Of a stretch of 34,984 nucleotides of DNA, positions 13,853 to 21,444 are shown in pieces; the stretch's first letter is position 1, and each line of letters starts with the position of its first letter. A program made the position numbers and the translations under genes. This stretch comes from Brevundimonas sp. UBA7534. GTDB taxonomy: Bacteria > Pseudomonadota > Alphaproteobacteria > Caulobacterales > Caulobacteraceae. The notes beneath the pieces are model-generated. The model searched no databases, had not been told where the DNA came from, and saw only the letters and a list, made by a program, of their open reading frames with translations. The stretch covers positions 1 through 34,984 of the forward strand of contig NZ_DLMO01000038.1 of NCBI RefSeq assembly GCF_002479325.1, given 5' to 3'.

Positions 13853-14098
13853 CTAGGCCAGAATGTCCCTTAGCGACCGACCGAAGGCGTCAATAAGCCG
13901 ACTTTCGAAGCCGCCAGTGGTGTATCGAATGTGGCGAATGACGCGGCCGAGTTGAGCGTCCGTGAGGCTGATCTCACCGTTCGCCTTCACGGCGCGCTGC
14001 AACGACCTTCCGAACGACTGAAAGCCGCCTGCCCCATTGAGGGGGCGCATCAGCGCTGCCACCTCATCGGCACTCAGATTGAACGTAGTTTCTGGCAT
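13853..14098 (-). CDS. Small protein (81 aa) at the right end of the transposon
   Basis: An 81-residue protein of unknown family. Its features are a helical segment LSADEVAALMRPLNGAGGF near the start and LTDAQLGRVIRHIRYTTGGF followed by ESRLIDAFGRSLRDIL at the end. The repeated Gly-Gly-Phe and FGRSL pattern suggests two related halves: GGFQSFGRSL near residue 25 and GGFESRLIDAFGRSL near the end. This could be an internal repeat of a small helical DNA- or protein-binding unit. The ATG at 14098 is chosen; a longer frame would start inside the inverted repeat. It is transcribed toward the methyltransferase from 77 bp upstream and may share its promoter region. Confidence 0.6.
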   Translation of the reverse strand: MPETTFNLSADEVAALMRPLNGAGGFQSFGRSLQRAVKANGEISLTDAQLGRVIRHIRYTTGGFESRLIDAFGRSLRDILA

Positions 14099-14134
14099 GC
14101 CCGACCATACCAGCCATCCCCCGGCATGGGAATG

Positions 14135-14157
14135 GGTTTGCAAACTACATATACTCC
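14135..14157 (-). repeat. Right terminal inverted repeat of the transposon
   Basis: Read from outside inward it begins GGA and continues GTATATGTAGTTTGCAAACC. It matches the left end at 20 of 23 positions. Confidence 0.92.
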
Positions 14158-14165
14158 TTTGCTTT
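14158..14165. repeat. 8-bp target-site duplication, right copy
   Basis: TTTGCTTT directly outside the right inverted repeat, identical to 10426-10433. The next chromosomal gene ends 2 bp further on. Confidence 0.9.
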
Positions 14166-14167
14166 CT

Positions 14168-14653
14168 CTAGGTCGGATACAGCGGGTTGGAGGCGTCTCG
14201 CTGGCTTTGCAGGCTGTGCTTCAGCGCGTGCATCTGGTCGTGGCCCGCCTTCACCGCCTCGTAGTTCCGGCGCACCGTCTCGCGCGTGGTGGCCGAGATC
14301 TGGCCGTCGTGCAGGGCTCGCTCGAACTTCTGGGCGATATAGCCTTCACCGTTCTCGATGGATCCGACGACGGAGTCGTCGTTGCGCAGCAGGGCGTGTT
14401 TCACGTCCAGGAAGGCGCGGTGGGCCTTGGCCAGGATCGATCCCTCGGCCTCGGGGTCGCCGCCCATGCCGCGCACGGCGGCGGACAAGTCGTGGACGAC
14501 CCGTTGACGTTCTTCCGCCCGGCGCTCGAACAGGGTCCGGTAGTGGGGATCGTCGGTCTCGCTGGCGGCCTCGCGGTAGCCGTCGGCGCTGTCCAGCGTG
14601 GTCTCGATCAGGCCGTTCAGGACTTTGATGTCGTGGTCATTGGGCGTGCTCAT
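14168..14653 (-). CDS. PA2169-family four-helix-bundle protein (DUF2383)
   Basis: This 161-residue all-helical protein belongs to the ferritin-like PA2169/DUF2383 family. Typical parts are the first helix KVLNGLIETTLDSADGYREA (about residues 10-29), RTLFERRAEERQRVVHDL near 45-60, then VGSIENGEGYIAQKFERAL near 98-116. The family is general-stress associated and biochemically poorly known. No signal peptide or membrane segment is seen. Before the transposon entered it was convergent with rplS and separated from it only by the rplS terminator. The TAG stop lies 2 bp from the target duplication, so the gene itself is intact. Confidence 0.88.
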   Translation of the reverse strand: MSTPNDHDIKVLNGLIETTLDSADGYREAASETDDPHYRTLFERRAEERQRVVHDLSAAVRGMGGDPEAEGSILAKAHRAFLDVKHALLRNDDSVVGSIENGEGYIAQKFERALHDGQISATTRETVRRNYEAVKAGHDQMHALKHSLQSQRDASNPLYPT

Positions 14654-14710
14654 CTCGATCGCTCCTTTTGCGGTCGAGGATGAAACCCGGAGCGCCGGGG
14701 GCCGGTTGCG

Positions 14711-15508
14711 TCAAAGTTTCGTGCGCAACGACCATAGCTCGGGAAAGCAGCGCCGCGTCAGGGTCGAGGCCAGATAGGCCACGCCCTCGGTGCCGCCGGT
14801 GCCGCGCCGCCGCCCGATGATCCGCTCGACCGTGACGACGTGCTTGTGCCGCCAGGTCAGCAGGGCGTCGTCCAGATCGACCAGCTTCTCCGCCAACTGA
14901 TACAGGGGCCACCAACGCTCGGTGTCGCGATAGACTTCCAGCCAGGCCGCCTCGACAGCTTCGGACGGCTCGTAAGGCTGGGTCACGTCGCGGTTCAGCA
15001 CCTCGGTCGGGACGGGCAGGCCGGCGATGGCCAGTTGGGCCAGGGCGTCGTCGTAAAGGCTGGGCTGGGCCAGGGCCGCCTTCAGAGCCGCATGGGCCTC
15101 GGGTCGGTCTTCGTGGAACCGGAGGAAGGTCGGATCCTTCAGGCCCAGCAGGGTCTCGAAGCGCCGGAACTGGTCGCTCTGGAAGCCGGAGGAGGAGCCC
15201 AGGACGCCCCGGAACTTCAGATAGTCGGCCGGCGTCATGGTCGACAGGATGTCCCAGCTCTGGGTCATCACCGACTGGATGCGGCTGACGCGCGCCAGGC
15301 TCTTGTAGGCGGGCACCAGGTCGCCGACGCGGATCAGCGACTGGGCCAGGGCGACCTCGTGCAGAATCTGCTTGAGCCACAGCTCCTTGGTCTGGTGGAT
15401 GATGACGAACAGCATCTCGTCGTGCTGGTCGGACAGCGGATGCTGGGTCGAGAGCAGGTCGTCCAACGCCAGATAGCCGGCGTAGGTCATGTCGCTGGAA
15501 CGGGTCAT
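14711..15508 (-). CDS. kynA: Tryptophan 2,3-dioxygenase
   Basis: This heme enzyme opens the indole ring of L-tryptophan to N-formylkynurenine, the first step of the kynurenine pathway. At 265 residues it is the usual bacterial length. Signature segments are LFVIIHQTKELWLKQILHE at about 33-51 (distal pocket), FRGVLGSSSGFQS at about 98-110, and the C-terminal TWRHKHVVTVERIIGRRRG with the heme-ligating His, then GTGGTEGVAYL. The start at 15508 gives a normal N-terminus. Other kyn genes are not in the window. The upstream neighbour is an alpha/beta hydrolase 45 bp away on the same strand; kynurenine formamidase activity for it would be a guess. Confidence 0.95.
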   Translation of the reverse strand: MTRSSDMTYAGYLALDDLLSTQHPLSDQHDEMLFVIIHQTKELWLKQILHEVALAQSLIRVGDLVPAYKSLARVSRIQSVMTQSWDILSTMTPADYLKFRGVLGSSSGFQSDQFRRFETLLGLKDPTFLRFHEDRPEAHAALKAALAQPSLYDDALAQLAIAGLPVPTEVLNRDVTQPYEPSEAVEAAWLEVYRDTERWWPLYQLAEKLVDLDDALLTWRHKHVVTVERIIGRRRGTGGTEGVAYLASTLTRRCFPELWSLRTKL

Positions 15509-15553
15509 GGCCCGCCTATCGCCCGGTCGCCCGACGCGCGCAAGGGCGGCGGG

Positions 15554-16435
15554 TCAGTCCAGGCCGGCCAGGAATTCGAAGATCGCGGCCTTGGCCTCCG
15601 CCTCGTCCAGCATGGGGGCGTGGCCGACGCCCGGAACCTGGGCGAAGGCCATGTCGGGGGCCGCCTTGCGCATCTTTTCCGCGATAGCGGGGCTAAGCAG
15701 GTCCGAGGTCTCGCCCCGGATCAGCAGGGTCGGGCGCTTCTTCGCCAGCCGCCGGAACCACGGCCACAGGTTGGGGACCAGCGCCTTGGCCCCCGCCGCG
15801 CGGATGGGCACGGAGATGTCCGGGTCGTAGTCCAGCACGATTTCGCCGTCCGGCTGCTGGCGGAAGACGCGGCGGGCGAAGGCGTCCCAGTCGTCCGGGC
15901 CATAGTGCGGAAAGGCGGCGCCGTTGGTGCGCTGGACATAGGCGGCGGCGTCGCCCCAGTCTCCGATCTCGACCGGCTGGCCGGTATAGGCGGCGATGCG
16001 GGCCAGGCCCTCGGGCGCGACCTCGGGACCGACGTCGTTCAGGATGGCGGCGGCGATGGCGCGCGGCTTGATCGCCGCCAGCGCCATGGTGATCAGCCCG
16101 CCCATCGACGTGCCCAGGAAGACCGCCCGGTCGATCCCGGCCTGATCCATCAGGGCCAGCACGTCCTTGGCGTATATGTCGGGCGTATAGGTCATCGGGT
16201 CCGGCGCGCGGTCCGACAGGCCCCGGCCGCGCACGTCGATCGCCAGGACACGCCGCCCGCTCTGGGCCAGCAGGGGCGCAACCGCGCCGAAGTCGGCGCT
16301 GTTGCGGGTCAGGCCGTGAATGGCGATGATCGGCGGCTTCGCGGCGCCCGAGCCGGGCGCATAGTCCCGCGCGAACAGGCTAAGGCCGTCCGGCGCGGTC
16401 CAGCGACGTTCGGCGACGTTCCCGGGCGCGGTCAT
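15554..16435 (-). CDS. Alpha/beta-fold hydrolase
   Basis: This 293-residue enzyme has the alpha/beta hydrolase triad. The nucleophile elbow is GTSMGG (about residues 110-115), a possible acid is Asp in RGETSDLL (about 246), and His is in VPGVGHAPMLDE (about 270). The oxyanion segment AIHGLTRNSADFG at about 37-49 fits the family. No signal peptide is seen, so it is cytoplasmic. Relatives act on esters, lactones and C-C bonds, and the substrate cannot be read from the sequence. It is upstream of and co-directional with kynA. Proximity allows a role in tryptophan breakdown, but it may equally be independent. Confidence 0.88.
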   Translation of the reverse strand: MTAPGNVAERRWTAPDGLSLFARDYAPGSGAAKPPIIAIHGLTRNSADFGAVAPLLAQSGRRVLAIDVRGRGLSDRAPDPMTYTPDIYAKDVLALMDQAGIDRAVFLGTSMGGLITMALAAIKPRAIAAAILNDVGPEVAPEGLARIAAYTGQPVEIGDWGDAAAYVQRTNGAAFPHYGPDDWDAFARRVFRQQPDGEIVLDYDPDISVPIRAAGAKALVPNLWPWFRRLAKKRPTLLIRGETSDLLSPAIAEKMRKAAPDMAFAQVPGVGHAPMLDEAEAKAAIFEFLAGLD

Positions 16436-16511
16436 GGCGTCATCTCCCTCGTTTTCCGCAAGCGTAATTCATCGCGCGCGGAAATGCGATGCGTCGGCCG
16501 TTCGGGCGGCC

Positions 16512-17018
16512 TCAGAGGCGCAGGCGCGTCCGAACGTAGGCGTCCAGGTCGCCGCCCTCGAACAGCAGGCCCTCAACGCCCGCCCGCCGCGCCGCCTCCA
16601 TGTCGCTGTCCCGGTCGCCGATCAGGATGGAGCGCGCCGGGTCGATGTCGTGCTCGGCCACGGCGCGCAGTATCATGCCCGGATTGGGCTTGCGGTCGGG
16701 ATGGTCCGGGTGGCGGAAGCGATCAATCACGGCGTCGGCGTGGAACGGGCAGGCGTAGACGGCGTCGATCCGCGCCCCGTCCTGCGCCAGACGCGCCGTC
16801 AGCAGGGCGTTGAAGGCGTGCATCCGGTCCTCGTCGAACAGGCCGCGCGCCACGCCGGACTGGTTGGTGACGATCACCGTGCGATAGCCGGCCGCGCTCA
16901 GCCGCCGCACCGCCGCCGCCGCGCCGGGGATCAGCCTCAGGTCCTCGTCCCGGTGCGGATAGCCGCTGTCCTCGATCAGCACGCCGTCGCGATCCAAAAA
17001 GGCGCCGGGAAGGCTCAC
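16512..17018 (-). CDS. gmhB: HAD-IIIA phosphatase, heptose-1,7-bisphosphatase type
   Basis: This 168-residue HAD phosphatase of the histidinol/heptose-bisphosphate group would remove the 7-phosphate from glycero-manno-heptose 1,7-bisphosphate for LPS heptose synthesis. Motif I is FLDRDGVLI near the start with both catalytic Asp residues, motif II is VTNQSGVARG, a CPFH segment marks the partial zinc site, and motif IV is LIGDRDSDMEAA near 135. The GTG at 17018 overlaps the stop of the AGE-epimerase gene (GTGA), so translation is coupled. A longer ATG frame through that gene is discarded. Histidinol-phosphatase activity is an alternative, though less likely. Confidence 0.82.
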   Translation of the reverse strand: MSLPGAFLDRDGVLIEDSGYPHRDEDLRLIPGAAAAVRRLSAAGYRTVIVTNQSGVARGLFDEDRMHAFNALLTARLAQDGARIDAVYACPFHADAVIDRFRHPDHPDRKPNPGMILRAVAEHDIDPARSILIGDRDSDMEAARRAGVEGLLFEGGDLDAYVRTRLRL

Positions 17019-18103
17019 CGCCCGGTCTCCAACAGGGCGCTGAAGGCGGTCATCAGGTGATAAAGCGTCGAGGCGGGCGCCGCCTTGTCGGCCGGGCGTC
17101 CGTCGGCGTCGTAGCTGTCCATCCACAGGCCCGGCGTTTCAGTGGCCAGATGGACCTCGAAGATCCGCCCGGTCAGGGCGACCGCCGCCTCCGGGTCGAA
17201 CAGCAGGCAGGTGCGAAGGCCCTCGGTCTGGGCCCACAGCCGCCATCCGGCGTCGACCGGCCGGCCCTGGTCGTCCATCTCGCGGATCAGGAAGCCGTCG
17301 CGGCGGCCCTGGTCCCAGGCGCGGCGGTGCAGGACCGTCGCCGCCTCGGCCGTGTCCAGCCCCAGGCGCCCGGCCTGGGTCAGCAGCCAGGCCCACTCTT
17401 CCATGTGGCCCGGCTCGACGATGTGGCCGGTCTCGGGGTCCAGGTCCCAGGTCTCGGTGAAGAATTCGCGCAGGGCGCCGTCGATCTGGAAGTGTGTGCG
17501 GCTGAGGCGCAGGCTCTCGCGCGCCGCGGCTTCGAACGCCGGATCGGGAGCCGTCGCCTGCCACGCCAGCATGGCTTCCAGCAGGTGCATGTGCGGGTTC
17601 TGGCGGCGCGGCAGCCGGGCGGGCAAGGCTTCCTGCCAGCCGCCGTGAGGTGCGGCCATCAGCGCATTGATCGCCTTCAGGGTCTGCAGCGCCAGCGGCC
17701 GGGCGCGCGGATCGCCCAGCACCCGGTGCGCCGCCGCCAGGGCGAACAGCACGAACGCCATGTCGTAGAGGTCGGGCGTGGGATCCACCACGACGCCGGC
17801 GTCGTCCGTGGCCGACACCCACAGGCCGTCGTCGCGGCGGCAGGTCGCGATCAGTCCATCCAGGCCCGCGCGGGCGACCGCCCGGCCATCCTCGAAGCCC
17901 AAGGCGGCGGCTTCGCAGAAGACATAGACTTGGCGCGCCTGAACCCGCGTGCGTCGCTTGGCCCCGCGCACCGGCCGGCCGTCGAAGTCCAGCAACTCCC
18001 AGAACCGGCCCTGGTCGTCCGCGCCCCGCGCCGCCCACAGCGGCAGGGCCTGGTCGAACAGCCAATCGGCGACGCGCGTGCGGACAGGGGCGAGATCGGT
18101 CAT
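17015..18103 (-). CDS. AGE-family epimerase/isomerase
   Basis: This 362-residue (alpha/alpha)6-barrel protein of the N-acylglucosamine 2-epimerase family includes mannose isomerases and mannose-6-phosphate isomerase-like enzymes. Visible signatures are RVQARQVYVFCEAA near 50, DLYDMAFVLFALAAAHR near 110, RRQNPHMHLLEAMLAW near 165, PGHMEEWAWLL near 240 and the C-terminal STLYHLMTAFSALLE. The conserved His residues of the barrel (in NPHMH and PGHMEEW) are present. The ATG at 18103 is preferred over one 12 codons upstream. It is coupled to gmhB by a 4-bp overlap, which suggests joint sugar-phosphate or LPS-precursor metabolism. The exact substrate is unknown. Confidence 0.85.
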   Translation of the reverse strand: MTDLAPVRTRVADWLFDQALPLWAARGADDQGRFWELLDFDGRPVRGAKRRTRVQARQVYVFCEAAALGFEDGRAVARAGLDGLIATCRRDDGLWVSATDDAGVVVDPTPDLYDMAFVLFALAAAHRVLGDPRARPLALQTLKAINALMAAPHGGWQEALPARLPRRQNPHMHLLEAMLAWQATAPDPAFEAAARESLRLSRTHFQIDGALREFFTETWDLDPETGHIVEPGHMEEWAWLLTQAGRLGLDTAEAATVLHRRAWDQGRRDGFLIREMDDQGRPVDAGWRLWAQTEGLRTCLLFDPEAAVALTGRIFEVHLATETPGLWMDSYDADGRPADKAAPASTLYHLMTAFSALLETGR

Positions 18104-18288
18104 GACCGACCGCTTAGGCGGTCCCGCGACGCCCGCCAAGGGGCCGTGTCTCCCAGCCGCCTCGTTGCAAAGGGCAACGCGAAGTGACGCCCGGCCGTTT
18201 GGTCCCTCGGCGTGGGTTTGCTAGGGACGACGATCCTTGCGGCCCCGATGCGCGCGCCGCCGCCCCGACTCTGCGTGGAGAGCGAACC

Positions 18289-19605
18289 ATGATCCCCTTC
18301 ATCGACCTTCAGGCCCAGCGCCTTCGCCTCGGCGGCAAGATCGAGGCCGCCGTTCAGGAAGCCGTCGTCGGCGGCGCCTGGGTCATGGGCCCGCAGGTGC
18401 GCCAGTTCGAGGCGGACCTGGCCGCCTTCGGCGAGGCGAAGCACGCCCTGGGCTGCGCCAACGGCACCGACGCCCTGGCCCTGCCGCTGATGGCGTGGGG
18501 GATCGGGCGCGGCGACGCCGTCTTCGTCCCCAGCTTCACCTTCGCCGCCACCGCCGAGGTCGTGCCCTGGTTCGACGCCGAGCCGGTCTTCGTCGACGTG
18601 GACGAAAACACCTACAACATGGACCCGGCGGCGCTGGAGGCCTTCCGTCATGCGCTGGCCGAGCCGAACGGCATCATCCTCGTCACCGGGCCGACCGGCT
18701 CGGGCAAGACGCTGCTGGCCCAGACGCTGGCGCGCATCATCGACGTGCCGTTCACCATGGCCGACGCCACGACGCTGACCGAAGCCGGCTACGTCGGTGA
18801 AGACGTCGAGAACATCATCCTGAAGCTTCTTCAGGCGTCCGACTACAACGTCGAGCGGGCCCAGCGCGGCATCGTCTACATCGACGAGATCGACAAGATT
18901 TCGCGCAAGTCGGACAACCCCTCGATCACCCGCGACGTCTCGGGCGAGGGCGTTCAGCAGGCCCTGCTGAAGATCATGGAAGGCACCGTCGCCTCCGTGC
19001 CGCCGCAGGGCGGGCGCAAGCATCCGCAGCAGGAGTTCCTGCAGGTCGACACCGCCAACATCCTGTTCATCGTCGGCGGCGCCTTCGCCGGCCTGGAGAA
19101 GGTGATCTCGGCGCGCGGCGAGGGGGCCTCGATCGGCTTCGGCGCCAAGGTCAAGGAGATCGACGAGCGTCGCACCGGCGAAATCCTGAAGCAGGTGGAA
19201 CCCGACGACCTGATGCGCTTCGGCCTGATCCCCGAATTCATCGGCCGCCTGCCCGTGCTGGCGACGCTGGAAGATCTGGACGAGGCGGCGCTGGTCACCA
19301 TCCTGACCGAGCCGAAGAACGCCTTGGTCAAGCAGTACAAGCGCCTGTTCGAGATGGAGAATGTCGAACTAACCTTCACCGACGACGCGCTGTCGGCGGT
19401 TGCGGCCAAGGCCATCAAGCGCAAGACCGGCGCGCGTGGCCTGCGTTCCATCCTGGAAGGCATCCTGCTGGAGACCATGTTCGAACTGCCGACCTTCGAG
19501 GGCGTCGAGGAGGTGGTGGTCAACGCCGAGGTGATCGACGGCAAGGCCCAGCCGCTGCTGATCTATTCGGAAGCCTCCAAGAAGAAGGCCGACGGCGCCG
19601 CCTGA
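18289..19605 (+). CDS. Chimeric frame: DegT aminotransferase start fused to ClpX AAA+ domain
   Basis: A single open frame of 438 residues with three origins. Residues 1 to about 118 are the start of a DegT/DnrJ/EryC1 sugar aminotransferase: FIDLQAQ, ANGTDAL, PSFTFAATAE, PVFVDVD. The PLP-binding Lys, normally near residue 185, is missing. Residues about 117-141 (FRHALAEPNGIILVTGPTGS onward) look like the Walker A region of a GspE/PilB ATPase rather than ClpX. Residues 134-438 are ClpX, from GPTGSGKT at 134-141 through Walker B IVYIDEIDKI and the sensor regions to the normal end. The ClpX zinc-binding domain and about 60 further residues are absent. Codon use is uniform. It may be an assembly join at short similar sequences, or a real rearrangement. 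Confidence 0.8.
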   Translation: MIPFIDLQAQRLRLGGKIEAAVQEAVVGGAWVMGPQVRQFEADLAAFGEAKHALGCANGTDALALPLMAWGIGRGDAVFVPSFTFAATAEVVPWFDAEPVFVDVDENTYNMDPAALEAFRHALAEPNGIILVTGPTGSGKTLLAQTLARIIDVPFTMADATTLTEAGYVGEDVENIILKLLQASDYNVERAQRGIVYIDEIDKISRKSDNPSITRDVSGEGVQQALLKIMEGTVASVPPQGGRKHPQQEFLQVDTANILFIVGGAFAGLEKVISARGEGASIGFGAKVKEIDERRTGEILKQVEPDDLMRFGLIPEFIGRLPVLATLEDLDEAALVTILTEPKNALVKQYKRLFEMENVELTFTDDALSAVAAKAIKRKTGARGLRSILEGILLETMFELPTFEGVEEVVVNAEVIDGKAQPLLIYSEASKKKADGAA

Positions 19606-19631
19606 TCCGGGCGCTCCCGCGATGATTTGAA

Positions 19632-19659
19632 GGGCGCGGTCTTATGGCCGCGCCTTTTT
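19632..19659 (+). terminator. Intrinsic terminator after the clpX-derived frame
   Basis: A 7-bp stem GGCGCGG/CCGCGCC with an 8-nt loop is followed by TTTTT (19655-19659), 27 bp after the stop codon. It separates the plus-strand frame from the convergent DipZ-like gene. Confidence 0.8.
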
Positions 19660-19664
19660 CGCAA

Positions 19665-21392
19665 CTAGCCGAAGGTGAAGGCGAAGACCTGGACGCCGGG
19701 ATCGAGGAATTCGATCTCGAAGGTGCGTTCGCGCACCGGCCCCGACTGGCGCACCAGCTGATACAGGCGCTCTCCGTCGATGCGGCCGACGCCCTGGGCG
19801 TCGATGTCCGAGCCGGCGTCGGCGCCGGGGGCCTGGCCGTCGATGCGGACCCGGAAGCGCGGCGTGGCGCCCGGTACGGCGGGGGCCATGACCAGGTGCA
19901 GGTCGCGCGCCTTGAAGCGGAAGGCGACCCGGCCGCCGGCGGCTTGCAGATCGGCATGTTCGCGCGTCACGCGCCACTCGCCAGCCAGGCTCCAGTCGTT
20001 CAACGCCAGCGAGGCGGCCTGGTAGGTCTTGACCACGTCGCGGGCCAAGCCGCCGGGCGAGCGGAAGTTTTCGGCGCGCGCATAGCCTGTATAGGTTTCA
20101 GGCGAGGCGACTTGGGCGAAGTCGGCCGCCATCTCCGCGCCCGCCGTCGTCACTTGGACCGTCGAGGCGTCCACCTGAGCCCCCGCCTCCTTCAACAACT
20201 GCTGGATCACCCGCTCGGAGCCTTCGTAGTCGCCCTCTCCGAAGTGGTGGTGGCGGATGCGGCCCTGAGCGTCGATGAAGTAGTGGGCCGGCCAGTAGTT
20301 GTTCTTGAACGCCCGCCAGATGGCGTAGTCGTTGTCCATGGCGACCGGATAGGTCACGCTCAGCCGTTCCACGTTGCGACGCACGTTGGCCTGCGACTTC
20401 TCGAAGGCGAACTCGGGCGTGTGGACGCCGATCACGACCAGACCCTGGTCGCGGTATTTCTCGGCCCAGGCCTTCACATAAGGAATGGAGCGCAGGCAGT
20501 TGATGCAGGAGTAGGTCCAGAAATCGACCACCACCACCTTGCCCTTCAACTGCTCAGTCGTCAGCGGCGGGGAGTTTAGCCAGGTCGTGGCGCCCGTCAG
20601 GGGCGGCATGACGCCCTCGATCGGCAGGTTCGCCAGATCGGCTGGCGCGGCGTTGGTCGGGGCGCCCGCGCCGATGCGGGTCAGCAGCGCCTGTTCCACC
20701 CGCCCCGTGCCCGCCGCCGACACCCGGGTCAGCAGGCCCGTGTCCAGACCGAAGGCGATGACCGCGACGCCCACCAGGACCAGCGCGCCCAGGCCCCGAC
20801 GGATCCATTCGCCCGCGCCCAGCGCACCCTTCATGGCGCGGAACACCCGGCCGCCGACCAGGAGAGCCAGGGCCAGCGAGGTGGCGGCGCCGGCGGCGTA
20901 GGCCAGCAGCAGCACCGTCGTTCCGACGCCGGCGCCCTGCAAGGCTGCGCCGGTGAGGATCAGTCCCAGGATCGGACCCGCACAGGGCGCCCACAACAGG
21001 CCCGTGGCCACACCCAGCAGAAGAGATGAACGCACGTCGCCCTCGTCGCCGGTGCGCCTTTCGGCGCGTTCCGTCAGCCAGGAGCCCAGAGACACGAGGG
21101 GGCGCATCAAACGGTCGCCGATGGCGGGCAGCAGCAGGCTGAGCCCCAGGACGGCCATCACCGCCAAGGCGATCCAGCGGCCCGCTTCATTCGCTCGCAC
21201 CGCCCAGCCGCCACCCAGCGCCGCCAGGGTGGCGACTCCTGCAAAGGTCAGCGCCATTCCGACCAGCAGCGGAAATCCGTTCCGGATGAAAGGCTTGTCG
21301 GCGCGGGCGAAGACGAACGGCAGAACCGGCAGGATACAGGGACTGACGATGGTCAGAACGCCTGCGAGGTAGGACAGCAGAAACAGGATCAT
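19665..21392 (-). CDS. DipZ-like CcdA/TlpA fusion (thiol-disulfide transport)
   Basis: This 575-residue membrane protein has a CcdA/DsbD-type transmembrane domain at residues 1-235 with about six or seven helices. It includes the conserved Cys-Pro in VSPCILPVLPF near residue 18 and WAPCAGPILG near 135. A periplasmic TlpA-type thioredoxin domain follows (about 280-420) with the active site SCINC in FWTYSCINCLR, then a C-terminal DipZ beta domain (about 450-575). Electrons would pass from cytoplasmic thioredoxin through the membrane cysteines to the periplasmic CxxC, serving cytochrome c maturation or oxidant defence. It is a complete single-gene architecture like mycobacterial DipZ. No cytochrome c genes lie next to it. 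Confidence 0.9.
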   Translation of the reverse strand: MILFLLSYLAGVLTIVSPCILPVLPFVFARADKPFIRNGFPLLVGMALTFAGVATLAALGGGWAVRANEAGRWIALAVMAVLGLSLLLPAIGDRLMRPLVSLGSWLTERAERRTGDEGDVRSSLLLGVATGLLWAPCAGPILGLILTGAALQGAGVGTTVLLLAYAAGAATSLALALLVGGRVFRAMKGALGAGEWIRRGLGALVLVGVAVIAFGLDTGLLTRVSAAGTGRVEQALLTRIGAGAPTNAAPADLANLPIEGVMPPLTGATTWLNSPPLTTEQLKGKVVVVDFWTYSCINCLRSIPYVKAWAEKYRDQGLVVIGVHTPEFAFEKSQANVRRNVERLSVTYPVAMDNDYAIWRAFKNNYWPAHYFIDAQGRIRHHHFGEGDYEGSERVIQQLLKEAGAQVDASTVQVTTAGAEMAADFAQVASPETYTGYARAENFRSPGGLARDVVKTYQAASLALNDWSLAGEWRVTREHADLQAAGGRVAFRFKARDLHLVMAPAVPGATPRFRVRIDGQAPGADAGSDIDAQGVGRIDGERLYQLVRQSGPVRERTFEIEFLDPGVQVFAFTFG

Positions 21393-21444
21393 CGCGCGCC
21401 TTCGAAGGACTATCCGTCTAGATACGAACGAAAGAGCGCATCGG

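Larger units (their letters stand above)
10434..14157. mobile_element. IS1595-family transposon with passenger genes (3724 bp)
   Basis: The element is complete. The left end (10434-10456) and right end (14135-14157) are 23-bp inverted repeats matching at 20 of 23 positions, and both flanks carry TTTGCTTT. Contents in order are: transposase (+); a degenerate tRNA-locus copy; a tRNA (-); a terminator; a coiled-coil/winged-helix gene (-); a tRNA with anticodon UUA (-); a 48-residue gene (+); a 174-residue gene coupled to a methyltransferase (-); and an 81-residue gene (-). IS1595-family elements are known to carry passengers in some subgroups. This particular cargo of a candidate restriction-modification pair plus non-standard tRNAs is, as far as I know, not described. 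Confidence 0.93.
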
